From: Clostridiales bacterium
GTDB taxonomy: Bacteria > Bacillota > Clostridia > Oscillospirales > Ruminococcaceae
Assembly (NCBI GenBank): GCA_019423685.1
Contig: JAHZAY010000002.1
Span: 122,042 to 186,041 of the forward strand
DNA: 64,000 nucleotides
Reading direction: 5' to 3'
Positions 16,071-24,239 of this stretch are shown here, one piece after another; the stretch's first letter is position 1, and every line of letters starts with the position of its first letter. The translations under genes were made by a program, and so were the position numbers. The notes under the pieces are model-generated. The model did not search any database. It saw only the letters and a list, made by a program, of their open reading frames with translations, and was not told where the DNA came from.

Positions 16071-18071
16071 ATGAAAAAGGCGATGTCAAAGCTGCTGGCC
16101 CTTGTATTGATGGCCTCAATGGTATTGACAGGATGCTCGTCGGGAAATGAGACAACCGACAACAGTGCACAATCCACTACAGGGACGCAGGAACAGGGTG
16201 AGGAAAGCGCAGAATCAGAAGATGCCATTACCAACCTGTATGTTCCGAAACTGGCAAGCAGAGAGCTGGAGACCTTCAACGTCCTTTACACCCAGCGTGC
16301 AGAGGACGGAGAAAACCTGACCAACCTTGTGGACGGCTTGCTGGAATCCGACACCAACGGCGAATTGGTTCCGTGTTTGGCAGAGGAGTGGGGCACCGAG
16401 GACGGCGGTAAAAACTGGACCTTTAAGCTGCGCGAGGGCGTCAAGTGGGTTGATGTCAACGGCAACGAAAAGGCGGACGTCGTTTCACAGGATTTTGCCA
16501 CCGGTTTGGAGTGGATCCTGAACTTCTACAAGAACGATTCCAACAATACCACCATGCCCATTGAGATGATCAGCGGCGCCGGTGAGTATTATGAGTATAC
16601 CAAGGCCCTCCCGGAGGAGGAGGCCAAAGCGCTGGATGCCAGCGAAGGCTCCAAATTCCGCGAGATGGTCGGCATTGAGACCCCGGACGACTACACCATT
16701 ATCTACCACTGCATAACCGAAAAGCCATACTTTGACTCGTTGGCAGCTTATGCAGCGCTGTATCCAATGGCACAGGGAATGGTCGATGAAATCGGCGGTG
16801 TCGATGCAGTTCAGGCGATGAACAATGAGAACATGTGGTACAACGGATGCTACACCATGACCTCCTACATTCAGGGCAATGAAAAAATCTTTACCAAGAA
16901 CCCACTGTACTGGGATACCGAGTGCAACCGGTTTGATACCGTCACCTTCAGAATGGTGGAGTCCAACGATGTAGCGTTCCATCTCTATCAGACCAACGAA
17001 GTGGACTACGTTGAGCTGACAGAAAGCCAGCTGGTCACCATCGCCCGCGACGAGAACAACGAATATCACGACTATCTGATCCCGGATCTGCCATCCCACT
17101 ACGCATACAACATCCTCTTCAACTATGACAAGAAGCTGGAGGACGGCAGCCCGGATACCGATTGGAACTACGCCATTGCAAACGAGAACTTCCGCAAATC
17201 CTGGTGGTACGGACTGGATCTGTCCGAGTACTACAAGCGCTACAACGCAATTGACCCGATGAGCAGTGAGAACAACTTCTATACGATGAAGGGTCTGGTT
17301 TATACCTCGGACGGCACCGACTACACCGAACTGGTAAGACAGGAGCTCGGTTTGCCGGAGCTCAACGGCGAAAAGATGGTTCGCCTGGATGAAGAGAAGG
17401 CACAGCAGTGCAAAGAACAGGCCATTGAGGAGCTGACCGCCCTGGGTGTTACCTTCCCGATCGGTGTGGACTACTACATCCTGGGTTCCAACCAGACAGC
17501 GCTGGATACAGCAAACGTATTGGCACAGGCCATTGCAGACGGTCTGGGCGAGGACTATGTACAGCTGAACATCAAGACCTACGTCAGCAGCCAGAGCAAC
17601 GAGGTTACCACTCCACAGCTGCAGTCGATTATCATCAACGGTTGGGGTGCTGACTACGCTGACCCACAGAACTATCTGAGCCAGATCGTATACGGCACCG
17701 AGACGGCGGCCTATTCGGATTCTGCCACCAACATCAACGACGTAGTGGAGTCGGAACAGACGCAGGACCTGCTTGACAGCTTCAGAGAGTTCACCGATAT
17801 GGTTGCGACAGCGGATGCCATCACAGATAATTTGGACGACCGCTATCAAGCTTACGCTGAGGCCGAGGCGTACATGCTCGATCATGTGCTGGTACTGCCT
17901 TGCTACTATAAATCCTCTTGGTGCCTGAGCCGCATCGATGTCAACAGCAAGATGCAGCCGATGTTTGGCAATACCGGCGACAAGATGAAGAACTGGAAAA
18001 CCAACATCAACGGCTATACCAGCGAAGAAAAGGGCGTCAGCGAACAGATCGCAGCCTTTGCCGCAGAATAA
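16071..18071 (+). CDS. Oligopeptide ABC transporter substrate-binding lipoprotein (SBP family 5)
   Basis: This 666-residue lipoprotein captures peptides outside the cell for an ABC importer. It has a lipoprotein signal peptide with lipobox LTGC (Cys about residue 23), a Ser/Glu/Gln-rich tether and the two-lobed family 5 fold, recognisable from blocks such as LAEEWGTEDGGKNWTFKLR followed by EGVKWVDVNG. ATG 16071 follows AAGGAGG. Its length exceeds the usual 530-600. A close paralogue lies directly downstream. No permease or ATPase gene is adjacent, so its transporter must be elsewhere, or it works as a sensor or chaperone. Confidence 0.9.
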   Translation: MKKAMSKLLALVLMASMVLTGCSSGNETTDNSAQSTTGTQEQGEESAESEDAITNLYVPKLASRELETFNVLYTQRAEDGENLTNLVDGLLESDTNGELVPCLAEEWGTEDGGKNWTFKLREGVKWVDVNGNEKADVVSQDFATGLEWILNFYKNDSNNTTMPIEMISGAGEYYEYTKALPEEEAKALDASEGSKFREMVGIETPDDYTIIYHCITEKPYFDSLAAYAALYPMAQGMVDEIGGVDAVQAMNNENMWYNGCYTMTSYIQGNEKIFTKNPLYWDTECNRFDTVTFRMVESNDVAFHLYQTNEVDYVELTESQLVTIARDENNEYHDYLIPDLPSHYAYNILFNYDKKLEDGSPDTDWNYAIANENFRKSWWYGLDLSEYYKRYNAIDPMSSENNFYTMKGLVYTSDGTDYTELVRQELGLPELNGEKMVRLDEEKAQQCKEQAIEELTALGVTFPIGVDYYILGSNQTALDTANVLAQAIADGLGEDYVQLNIKTYVSSQSNEVTTPQLQSIIINGWGADYADPQNYLSQIVYGTETAAYSDSATNINDVVESEQTQDLLDSFREFTDMVATADAITDNLDDRYQAYAEAEAYMLDHVLVLPCYYKSSWCLSRIDVNSKMQPMFGNTGDKMKNWKTNINGYTSEEKGVSEQIAAFAAE

Positions 18072-18140
18072 AAATAAGCAACTGAATATCCATCGGCAAT
18101 GTGACAAGATGTTTCAGATGGGTTAAAGGAATGACATTTA

Positions 18141-18179
18141 GATACTCCTTTTGTGGTTGTGCAAAAGGAGTATCTTTTT
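18141..18179 (+). terminator. Intrinsic terminator after the first binding-protein gene
   Basis: GATACTCCTTTTG pairs with CAAAAGGAGTATC around an 8-base loop, followed by five T. Confidence 0.9.
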
Positions 18180-18364
18180 ACATACATAAAGAGATGTTGG
18201 AGAGTGATACAGAAAAATCGGTTCTATCCTATATGGAGTATGCTTGTAATATAATTTTTTAGGCCTCTTTGCTTTTACGAAAGTTCGCATATCGTGAAAA
18301 AACATAAAATATATACAAAAAACGCACAAAAAAATGATGAATTGACAAAAATAATAATGCAGAG

Positions 18365-18393
18365 TTGACAAGAACAATAGATAATGATATTAT
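18365..18393 (+). promoter_or_regulatory. Promoter of the second binding-protein gene
   Basis: TTGACA (18365-18370), a 17-base spacer and TATTAT (18388-18393) lie 129 bases upstream of the start. Confidence 0.7.
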
Positions 18394-18521
18394 AAAAATA
18401 TAGTAAACATTTAATTTTATATATATTTTTTATTTATTACGGTGAGGGTTATCCTGTTCTATGCAGTAAAATGACAGGATTTACTAAAATTTTATTTTAT
18501 TTCACGAGGGAGGAATACACT

Positions 18522-20519
18522 ATGAACAAAGCACTATCCAAACTGGTTGCATTGCTGCTAACAGGTTCTGTGTTGTTAAGCGGCTGCGCGGGCACAGCAG
18601 GTCAACAAGGAGAGACAGAACAGTCGGGAGAGAACAGTTCTGCACAGTCGGAGAGCGCTGAGGAAGACAATACCATTACAGACCTAGTAATTCCGAAGCT
18701 TTCGACTAAGGAAATTGCTGGCTTCAACATCCTTTATACGCAAAAGGGCGAGGACTTTGAGGGGTTGACCAGTATTTGGGATGGTTTGCTGGAGGTGGAT
18801 CCTGAAGGCAAGCTGGCTCCTGCTATCGCGGAAGAGTGGGGCACAGAAGATGAGGGCTTAACCTGGACCTTTAAGATTCGCGACGGAGTAAAATGGGTTA
18901 ATGTGAATGGCGAAGAAATGGCAGACTGCAATGCGCAGGATTTTGCTACCGGATTGGAATGGGTTTTGAATTTTCACAAGAATGACTCGCTGAACACATC
19001 GATGCCGCTAGAGATGATTGATGGAGCAGAGGAATATTACGAATATACCAAGTCGTTGAGTAAAGAAGAAGCTTATGCACTGACTGCCGAGGAAGGTTCT
19101 ACTTTCCGGGAAATGGTTGGACTGGAAACTCCAGACGACTACACTTTGGTTTATCGTTGCTTAGATAAAAAACCATACTTTGATACATTGGCACCGTATG
19201 CGTCGCTTTATCCGGCTTCTCAGCAGCTGATTGACCAGCTGGGAGTAGATGGATTCAAGGCGATCAACAACGAGAATATGTGGTATAATGGATGCTATAC
19301 CATGACTTCCTTTATCCAGAACAATGAGAAAATCTACACGAAAAATCCACTGTACTGGGATCAGGACTGCACGCTATTCAATACAGTCACTGTCAAAATG
19401 GTGGAGTCCAACGAGGTAGCTTTCCAGCTTTATCAGTCTGGAGAGGTAGATTATACTTCATTAGGAGAGGCCCAGATCAATACGATTGCAAAGGACCCGA
19501 ACAATGAGTTTTATGATTACATGGTTCCAGACGTTCCATCTAAATATTGCTATCAGTTCCAGCTCAACTATAATAAACTTTTTGAAGATGGTACACCGGA
19601 TGTCAATTGGAATACAGCAGTAGCAAATGAGGCTTTCCGACTGTCATGGTGGTATGGACTGGACCTCAAAGAATATTATAAGAGAACAAACGCAGTAGAT
19701 CCAATGGTTTGTGAAAATAACTTCTACACCATGAAGGGTCTGGTTTATACCTCGGATGGCACCGATTATACAGAACTGGTCAGACAGGAAATGGGCTTGC
19801 CAGAATCGAATGGCGAGACGATGGTTCGCCTGGATGCTGAGAAGGCGCAGCAATACAAAGAGCAGGCAATGGAGGAACTGACCGCCTTGGGTGTTACTTT
19901 CCCTGTTAGTGTAGATTATCACATTTCTGCTTCTAGCCAGACGGCACTGGATAGTGCAAATGTTCTCAAACAGATCTTTTCCGATTGCTTGGGAGATGAC
20001 TACGTACAACTTAATATCAAAACATATGTATCCAGCTTACGTAAAGAAGTTACACAGGCGCACCTGCATTCCTTTATTATCAATGGTTGGGGAGCAGATT
20101 ATGGTGATCCGCAAAACTATCTGGGTCAGCAGCGCTATGGCTATGACAATGCATATTACTCTACCACCTACTCTTATGTAAACGACTTAACCGAAGAAAC
20201 CGAAGCAAATAAAGATTTGCTGAATGCATACAAGGAATTTACAAAGATGGTAGATGCAGCAGATGCCATCACAAATGATCTGGATGCCCGCTATGAGGCC
20301 TATGCAAAAGCGGAAGCATATTTTCTGCAACATGCGCTGACCATTCCTTGTTACTATGGAATCGGCTGGTGCCTGACAAAGATTGACAATGACAGCAAAA
20401 TGTTTGCAATGTATGGATGTCAAAATGACAAGATGAAGAACTGGGAAACCAACTCCAACGGTTACACCAGCGAAGAAAAGGGCGTCAGCGAACAGATCGC
20501 AGCCTTTACCGCACAATAG
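18522..20519 (+). CDS. Oligopeptide ABC transporter substrate-binding lipoprotein, paralogue of 16071-18071
   Basis: The 665-residue protein is colinear with its neighbour over the full length and clearly similar throughout. ATG 18522 behind GAGGGAGGAA is chosen over an in-frame codon at 18471, because it gives a clean lipoprotein signal (lipobox LSGC). Coding sequence is AT-richer than in the first copy except in a few blocks. The last part is almost base-for-base identical: a 42-base run at 20466-20507 matches 18018-18059. It has its own promoter and terminator, so the two copies can be expressed under different conditions. Confidence 0.9.
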   Translation: MNKALSKLVALLLTGSVLLSGCAGTAGQQGETEQSGENSSAQSESAEEDNTITDLVIPKLSTKEIAGFNILYTQKGEDFEGLTSIWDGLLEVDPEGKLAPAIAEEWGTEDEGLTWTFKIRDGVKWVNVNGEEMADCNAQDFATGLEWVLNFHKNDSLNTSMPLEMIDGAEEYYEYTKSLSKEEAYALTAEEGSTFREMVGLETPDDYTLVYRCLDKKPYFDTLAPYASLYPASQQLIDQLGVDGFKAINNENMWYNGCYTMTSFIQNNEKIYTKNPLYWDQDCTLFNTVTVKMVESNEVAFQLYQSGEVDYTSLGEAQINTIAKDPNNEFYDYMVPDVPSKYCYQFQLNYNKLFEDGTPDVNWNTAVANEAFRLSWWYGLDLKEYYKRTNAVDPMVCENNFYTMKGLVYTSDGTDYTELVRQEMGLPESNGETMVRLDAEKAQQYKEQAMEELTALGVTFPVSVDYHISASSQTALDSANVLKQIFSDCLGDDYVQLNIKTYVSSLRKEVTQAHLHSFIINGWGADYGDPQNYLGQQRYGYDNAYYSTTYSYVNDLTEETEANKDLLNAYKEFTKMVDAADAITNDLDARYEAYAKAEAYFLQHALTIPCYYGIGWCLTKIDNDSKMFAMYGCQNDKMKNWETNSNGYTSEEKGVSEQIAAFTAQ

Positions 20520-20558
20520 CCTTTATTGATATCCTAAAAAAGCTAAACATACGGCCCC

Positions 20559-20594
20559 AAAAAGGGACGCTGCTTTTTGCAGCGTCCCTTTTTT
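20559..20594 (+). terminator. Intrinsic terminator after the second binding-protein gene
   Basis: AAAAAGGGACGCTGC pairs perfectly with GCAGCGTCCCTTTTT around five T, then more T follow. Confidence 0.93.
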
Positions 20595-20743
20595 TATCTT
20601 TTGCAGGAATGCCTTTACATCTTTGCAGGGAGAAACTACAAAGGATAATTTTTTTTCGTATTGCCCAATCTATAAGGATAAAGAGGGACCTTGCGCGCAT
20701 AAAATGGACTACCGAATCAAAATGGACAGGGGAGGGAAGGCGC

Positions 20744-21013
20744 GTGAAGGGCTTACCGGAAGACCGGGCGGTGCGGTTGGCGCAGTACATCATTGAAAAG
20801 GACGCGACGGTGCGACAGGCGGCAAAAAGTTTTAGCATATCCAAGAGCACCGTCCACAAGGACGTGACCCAGCGGCTCAAGCAGTTGAGCCCAAGTTTGT
20901 ATGCGCAGGTCAAAAAGGTGCTGGAGAAAAATAAACAAGAACGGCACATCCGCGGAGGATTGGCCACCAAGGAAAAATATGAGCAGCTGAGAATGCACCG
21001 CGAAAAGGGATAA
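20744..21013 (+). CDS. spoIIID: Sporulation transcriptional regulator SpoIIID
   Basis: This small 89-residue DNA-binding protein acts in the mother cell on many SigE-dependent genes. The GTG at 20744 is chosen because GGGGAGGG lies 8 bases upstream and the protein then matches the usual family length of about 90. The frame extends further upstream without a binding site. The helix-turn-helix core VRQAAKSFSISKSTVHKDVT is typical, as is the basic C-terminal extension around RHIRGGLATKEKY. It is a lone gene between a terminator and an unannotated structured region. It supports a spore-forming host. Confidence 0.93.
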   Translation: MKGLPEDRAVRLAQYIIEKDATVRQAAKSFSISKSTVHKDVTQRLKQLSPSLYAQVKKVLEKNKQERHIRGGLATKEKYEQLRMHREKG

Positions 21014-21138
21014 TTTGCCATATTAAAGCGTGAAAAACTGATAAAAAGGGAAAAGGCATCCTGTGGAAAATAGTTTAAATATACAAAAAACACAATAATT
21101 AGCATAAGAATTAAACAAAAAGGTTGATTTATGATTGC

Positions 21139-21260
21139 AAATTCAATATACTAGTACCTGTAATAACATTTCAGGATTTCCCAAAAGTGATTGTTTGTTC
21201 CAAATCTTCAAGGAATATCCGCTCGTCGACTGATAGGACGAGGTTATTACAGCTGAATTT
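21139..21260. other. Unexplained three-stem structured element (possible non-coding RNA)
   Basis: CTGTAATAAC (21158-21167) pairs with GTTATTACAG (21243-21252), and outside it AAATTCA (21139-21145) pairs with TGAATTT (21254-21260). Enclosed are GGATTTCC (21174-21181) pairing with GGAATATCC (21212-21220, one bulge) and the hairpin CTCGTC/GACGAG (21222-21242), which stacks directly on the closing stem. This resembles a three-way junction RNA. It lies between spoIIID and the terminators after rplA. No known family was recognised and the strand is undecided. The surrounding 21014-21297 holds no supported gene. Confidence 0.45.
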
Positions 21261-21297
21261 GATATTTTCTTAATTATTGTCTTTTTCCCGTATAAGC

Positions 21298-21329
21298 AAA
21301 AAGCATCGGTCTTAGGACCGATGCTTTTT
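21298..21329. terminator. Bidirectional terminator hairpin
   Basis: AAAAAGCATCGGTC pairs with GACCGATGCTTTTT around TTAG. With A-runs on one side and T-runs on the other it can stop transcripts from either direction, here from spoIIID and from rplA. Confidence 0.85.
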
Positions 21330-21367
21330 GCTTTCTGCGTTATTTTGCATAGAGGTTGCAGGAAGAT

Positions 21368-21399
21368 AAAAAAATCCCTCCACCAAGAAGGTGGAGGGA
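21368..21399 (-). terminator. Intrinsic terminator after rplA
   Basis: On the minus strand TCCCTCCACC pairs with GGTGGAGGGA around a 5-base loop, followed by seven T. It sits 22 bases past the rplA stop and separates rplKA from any rplJL genes. Confidence 0.92.
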
Positions 21400-21421
21400 A
21401 TCTATCTCGGCCAAAAGCCAA

Positions 21422-22111
21422 TTAGCAGAACTTGGATGGGTTGACTTTAACGCCAGGACCCATGGTGGTAGCCAGAACACAAGATTTTACGTACTGGCCT
21501 TTTGCAGCAGCCGGTTTTGCTTTGACAATTGCACCCATCAGGGTATCAAAGTTCTCCTGCAGCTTCTCAACACCGAAGGAAGCCTTGCCGATTGGGCAGT
21601 GGATGATGTTGGTCTTGTCCAGACGGTACTCGATCTTACCAGCTTTTGCTTCCTGAACAGCTTTTACAACGTCAGGAGTTACAGTGCCGGCTTTTGGAGA
21701 AGGCATCAAGCCTCTTGGACCGAGGATCTTACCGAGACGGCCAACAACGCCCATCATGTCAGGGCTTGCGATGACGACGTCGAAATCCATCCAGCCGCCC
21801 TGGACCTTCTGCATGTACTCGTCTGCACCAGCGTAATCAGCGCCAGCAGCCAGAGCTGCGTCTACCTTGTCGCCTTTGCAGAATACCAGTACGCGGACAG
21901 TTTTGCCGGTGCCGTTTGGCAGAACAACCGCGCCACGAACCTGCTGCTCAGCGTGACGGGAGTCAACGCCCAGTCTTACGTGGATCTCTACAGTCTCATC
22001 AAATTTAGCCTTTGCAGTTTTCAGGCAGTTTTCAATAGCTTCAGTGGTGTCGTACAGGACAGAGGTATCAACAACCTTTGTGCTGTCCTGATATTTTTTT
22101 CCGTGTTTCAT
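21422..22111 (-). CDS. rplA: 50S ribosomal protein L1
   Basis: The 229-residue protein binds 23S rRNA at the L1 stalk and in many bacteria represses its own operon. The family core GTGKTVRVLVFCKGDK and GPRGLMPSPKAGTV is intact and length is normal. The start follows AAGGAGGAG on the minus strand. It is the last gene of rpmG-secE-nusG-rplK-rplA. Confidence 0.98.
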   Translation of the reverse strand: MKHGKKYQDSTKVVDTSVLYDTTEAIENCLKTAKAKFDETVEIHVRLGVDSRHAEQQVRGAVVLPNGTGKTVRVLVFCKGDKVDAALAAGADYAGADEYMQKVQGGWMDFDVVIASPDMMGVVGRLGKILGPRGLMPSPKAGTVTPDVVKAVQEAKAGKIEYRLDKTNIIHCPIGKASFGVEKLQENFDTLMGAIVKAKPAAAKGQYVKSCVLATTMGPGVKVNPSKFC

Positions 22112-22173
22112 TTTTAATTACTCCTCCTTATCCTGAGTGGTAAATGCGGAAATCTCCTCCCACCCGGGGAGTA

Positions 22174-22599
22174 CTAGTCAACTACCTCGACGCCCATTGC
22201 GCGAGCAGAACCTGCGATCATGCTGATAGCAGCATCCAGGTTTGCAGCATTGAGGTCTGGCATTTTCATCTCAGCGATTTTCTGCAACTGTGCTTTTGTA
22301 ATTTTTGCAACTTTAGTTTTGTTTGGAACACCAGAACCGGATTCAATCTTGCACTCTTTTTTAATGAGTACAGCAGCCGGAGGGGTCTTTGTAACGAATG
22401 TGAAGGATCTGTCAGCGTAAACAGTGATTACAACTGGAATGATCAGACCTGCATCGTTCTTTGTTCTTTCGTTGAACTCTTTTGTGAATGCCATGATGTT
22501 AACACCATGCTGACCAAGAGCTGGGCCAACCGGTGGTGCCGGAGTCGCTTTTCCGGCAGGAATCTGCAGCTTAATGTAGCCGGTAACTTTCTGAGCCAT
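22174..22599 (-). CDS. rplK: 50S ribosomal protein L11
   Basis: The 141-residue protein is part of the GTPase-associated centre of the large subunit. ATG 22599 gives the usual MAQKVTGYIKLQIPAGKA start behind GGAGGTG; an upstream in-frame extension to 22665 is not family-like. The Pro-rich hinge ATPAPPVGPALGQHGVNIM is intact. A 159-base leader, with a small hairpin GGGAC/GTCCC, separates it from nusG. Confidence 0.98.
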   Translation of the reverse strand: MAQKVTGYIKLQIPAGKATPAPPVGPALGQHGVNIMAFTKEFNERTKNDAGLIIPVVITVYADRSFTFVTKTPPAAVLIKKECKIESGSGVPNKTKVAKITKAQLQKIAEMKMPDLNAANLDAAISMIAGSARAMGVEVVD

Positions 22600-22758
22600 T
22601 AGTAAATTGCACCTCCATAAAATGTGGTCAGTCGGGACACGATTTTGGTTTTTTGTCCCTCCCACTGCGCCATCTCTGCCCCATGCAAAGATGACAAAAC
22701 CCTTTCGGGCACGACCTAAAACGGGTTAAAGTTTTAAGTCACCTCATCAAGACGATAT

Positions 22759-23280
22759 TTATTCTATAGTCTCTACCTGATCCAGTTCAAGCTCTACGGG
22801 TGTCTCTCTTCCAAACATGGAAACGACAACCTTGACCATGTTGCGTTCGGTATCGAGTTCTTCTACGACGCCGATGAAACCGTCAAGATAACCGTCGATG
22901 ATCTTAACAGAGTCGCCAACCTCAAAGTTGACTTCGACCTGTTTTTTCTCCACACCAAGGGCAGCTACTTCTTCGTCAGACAGTGGAACAGGTTTGGAAC
23001 CAGGTCCGACAAAGCCAGTTACTCCACGAATGTTGCGGACAACGTACCAGGAATCATCTGTCATGATCATGTTGACAAGCACATAGCCTGGGAAAATCTT
23101 GCGTTCCACTTCACGCTTTTTGTTGTCTTTGATCTCAACAACCTTTTCGGTAGGAACCATGACACCTGCAATCAAATCATGCAGCTTACGGTTTTCCACC
23201 GCATTTTCGATATCTGATGCAACCTTGTTTTCGTAACCGGAATAGGTGTGCACCACATACCATTTTGGAGCTTCAGACAT
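22759..23280 (-). CDS. nusG: Transcription termination/antitermination factor NusG
   Basis: The 173-residue protein binds RNA polymerase and couples transcription to translation. The N-terminal NGN domain starts WYVVHTYSGYENKVA. The C-terminal KOW domain is visible as FEVGDSVKIIDGYLDGFIG. It lies 42 bases after secE in the conserved secE-nusG order. Confidence 0.98.
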   Translation of the reverse strand: MSEAPKWYVVHTYSGYENKVASDIENAVENRKLHDLIAGVMVPTEKVVEIKDNKKREVERKIFPGYVLVNMIMTDDSWYVVRNIRGVTGFVGPGSKPVPLSDEEVAALGVEKKQVEVNFEVGDSVKIIDGYLDGFIGVVEELDTERNMVKVVVSMFGRETPVELELDQVETIE

Positions 23281-23322
23281 AGGGATACCTCCAATGGTGT
23301 AGATGATTGGGTAAGCTTGTGA

Positions 23323-23541
23323 TTAGTGAAATAAGCCAACGAGAGCGTTGAAGATGAAATCAATCACTCCAATGCCAACGCTGAAAGCTGCAAGGACGAT
23401 AATAACAATTCCAGTGTTATTGAGAACTGTTTTTTTGCTCGGCCAAACAATCTTTTTCATTTCACCTTTCGAATCTTTGAAAAAGCGCTTGATCCCAGAG
23501 GCGATACGCTTGAAAAAGCCTGGTTTCTTTTCATCAGCCAT
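23323..23541 (-). CDS. secE: Preprotein translocase subunit SecE
   Basis: This 72-residue single-span SecE stabilises SecY in the Sec channel. The amphipathic stretch KRFFKDSKGEMKKIVWPSKK is the family hallmark, followed by one membrane helix. Small size is normal for Gram-positives. Confidence 0.97.
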   Translation of the reverse strand: MADEKKPGFFKRIASGIKRFFKDSKGEMKKIVWPSKKTVLNNTGIVIIVLAAFSVGIGVIDFIFNALVGLFH

Positions 23542-23561
23542 TTAAACAGCCCGCCTTTCGC

Positions 23562-23711
23562 CTACTTGGTTTCTTTGTGAAGTGTGTGTTTGCGGCAGAA
23601 CTTGCAGTATTTGTTCATCTCAAGTCTGTCAGGATCGTTTTTCTTGTTTTTCTTTGTGTTGTAATTACGCTGTTTGCACTCTGTGCAAGCTAAGGTAATT
23701 TTAGTCCTCAT
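23562..23711 (-). CDS. rpmG: 50S ribosomal protein L33, zinc-binding type
   Basis: A 49-codon gene on the minus strand encodes MRTKITLACTECKQRNY and ends HTLHKETK. The pairs CTEC and CKFC form the zinc ribbon, so this is the C+ form. AGGAGGTG precedes the ATG. It is first in the rpmG-secE-nusG-rplK-rplA operon. Confidence 0.95.
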   Translation of the reverse strand: MRTKITLACTECKQRNYNTKKNKKNDPDRLEMNKYCKFCRKHTLHKETK

Positions 23712-23859
23712 ATCGGCACCTCCTGATTTAACGGAATTTTTTGCCTCCCTCGTAAAGGAAACGCTTGAATCTCCAACCGGACATAGGGGAACCTAAGTCT
23801 GTTGGTGGTGGATGGTTCATTTTTGGACATAAAAAAATAACCCTTTTAGAGGTAAAGTC

Positions 23860-23889
23860 ATTTTACCACGTCCCGCACCCTCCCGTCAA
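23860..23889 (-). promoter_or_regulatory. Promoter of the rpmG-secE-nusG-rplKA operon
   Basis: On the minus strand TTGACG (23884-23889), an 18-base spacer and TAAAAT (23860-23865). It leaves a leader of about 150 bases before rpmG. Confidence 0.7.
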
Positions 23890-24101
23890 CGGCAATTTTG
23901 GCTTTTTTTCGGTCATAGGCAAATCTTTATGGATTTTGTCCACAGACGGGGGTGGCAGGTGGGGCTGGGATGGGCTAATTTGTGCGCTTTGATGGGAAAT
24001 TTGGTTTGCAATAGGCATTTTTCCCTTTTAGAGGAAGAAAAGCAAGGCAATACCACCAAGTCCGAGGGGATCGTTCTAAGCAAAATGTTACAATGCTACC
24101 A

Positions 24102-24131
24102 TTGCAAGAAGGAGGTTTTGTGTGTTACAAT
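24102..24131 (+). promoter_or_regulatory. Promoter of the ddl-murI-argS cluster
   Basis: TTGCAA (24102-24107), an 18-base spacer and TACAAT (24126-24131), about 110 bases before ddl. Confidence 0.55.
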
Positions 24132-24239
24132 GAATAAATGCCGCAGGAGTGCGGATATATTGAAAGAAACAGGAGCTCTGCGCCGGAGAAGAACGGTCTT
24201 GTGTTCGGGCGCATTTTCTGTAAAAAGGAGCTGCTTTTT

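Larger units (their letters stand above)
18072..18521 (+). other. AT-rich intergenic region between the paired binding-protein genes
   Basis: These 450 bases hold the terminator of the first gene (18141-18179) and the promoter of the second (18365-18393). The middle part is extremely AT-rich with A and T runs, and contains a second TTGACA at 18342 without a matching -10. Nothing else was recognised. Confidence 0.7.
23712..24239. other. Divergent intergenic region between rpmG and ddl
   Basis: It holds the minus-strand promoter of the ribosomal operon, its leader of about 150 bases, and the ddl promoter at 24102-24131. Open frames of 75-155 codons cross the region but have no binding site or family-like composition. 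Nothing else was recognised. Confidence 0.65.

Noticed and set aside
21222..21242. CTGATA in a hairpin loop, considered as a hammerhead ribozyme
   Set aside because: The conserved hammerhead residues must lie at the junction with a GAAA strand; here the motif is inside a loop and the GAAA partner is missing.
23925..23945. TTGTCCACA considered as a DnaA box and origin signal
   Set aside because: Single imperfect match to TTATCCACA, with no cluster of boxes and no dnaA or dnaN nearby.
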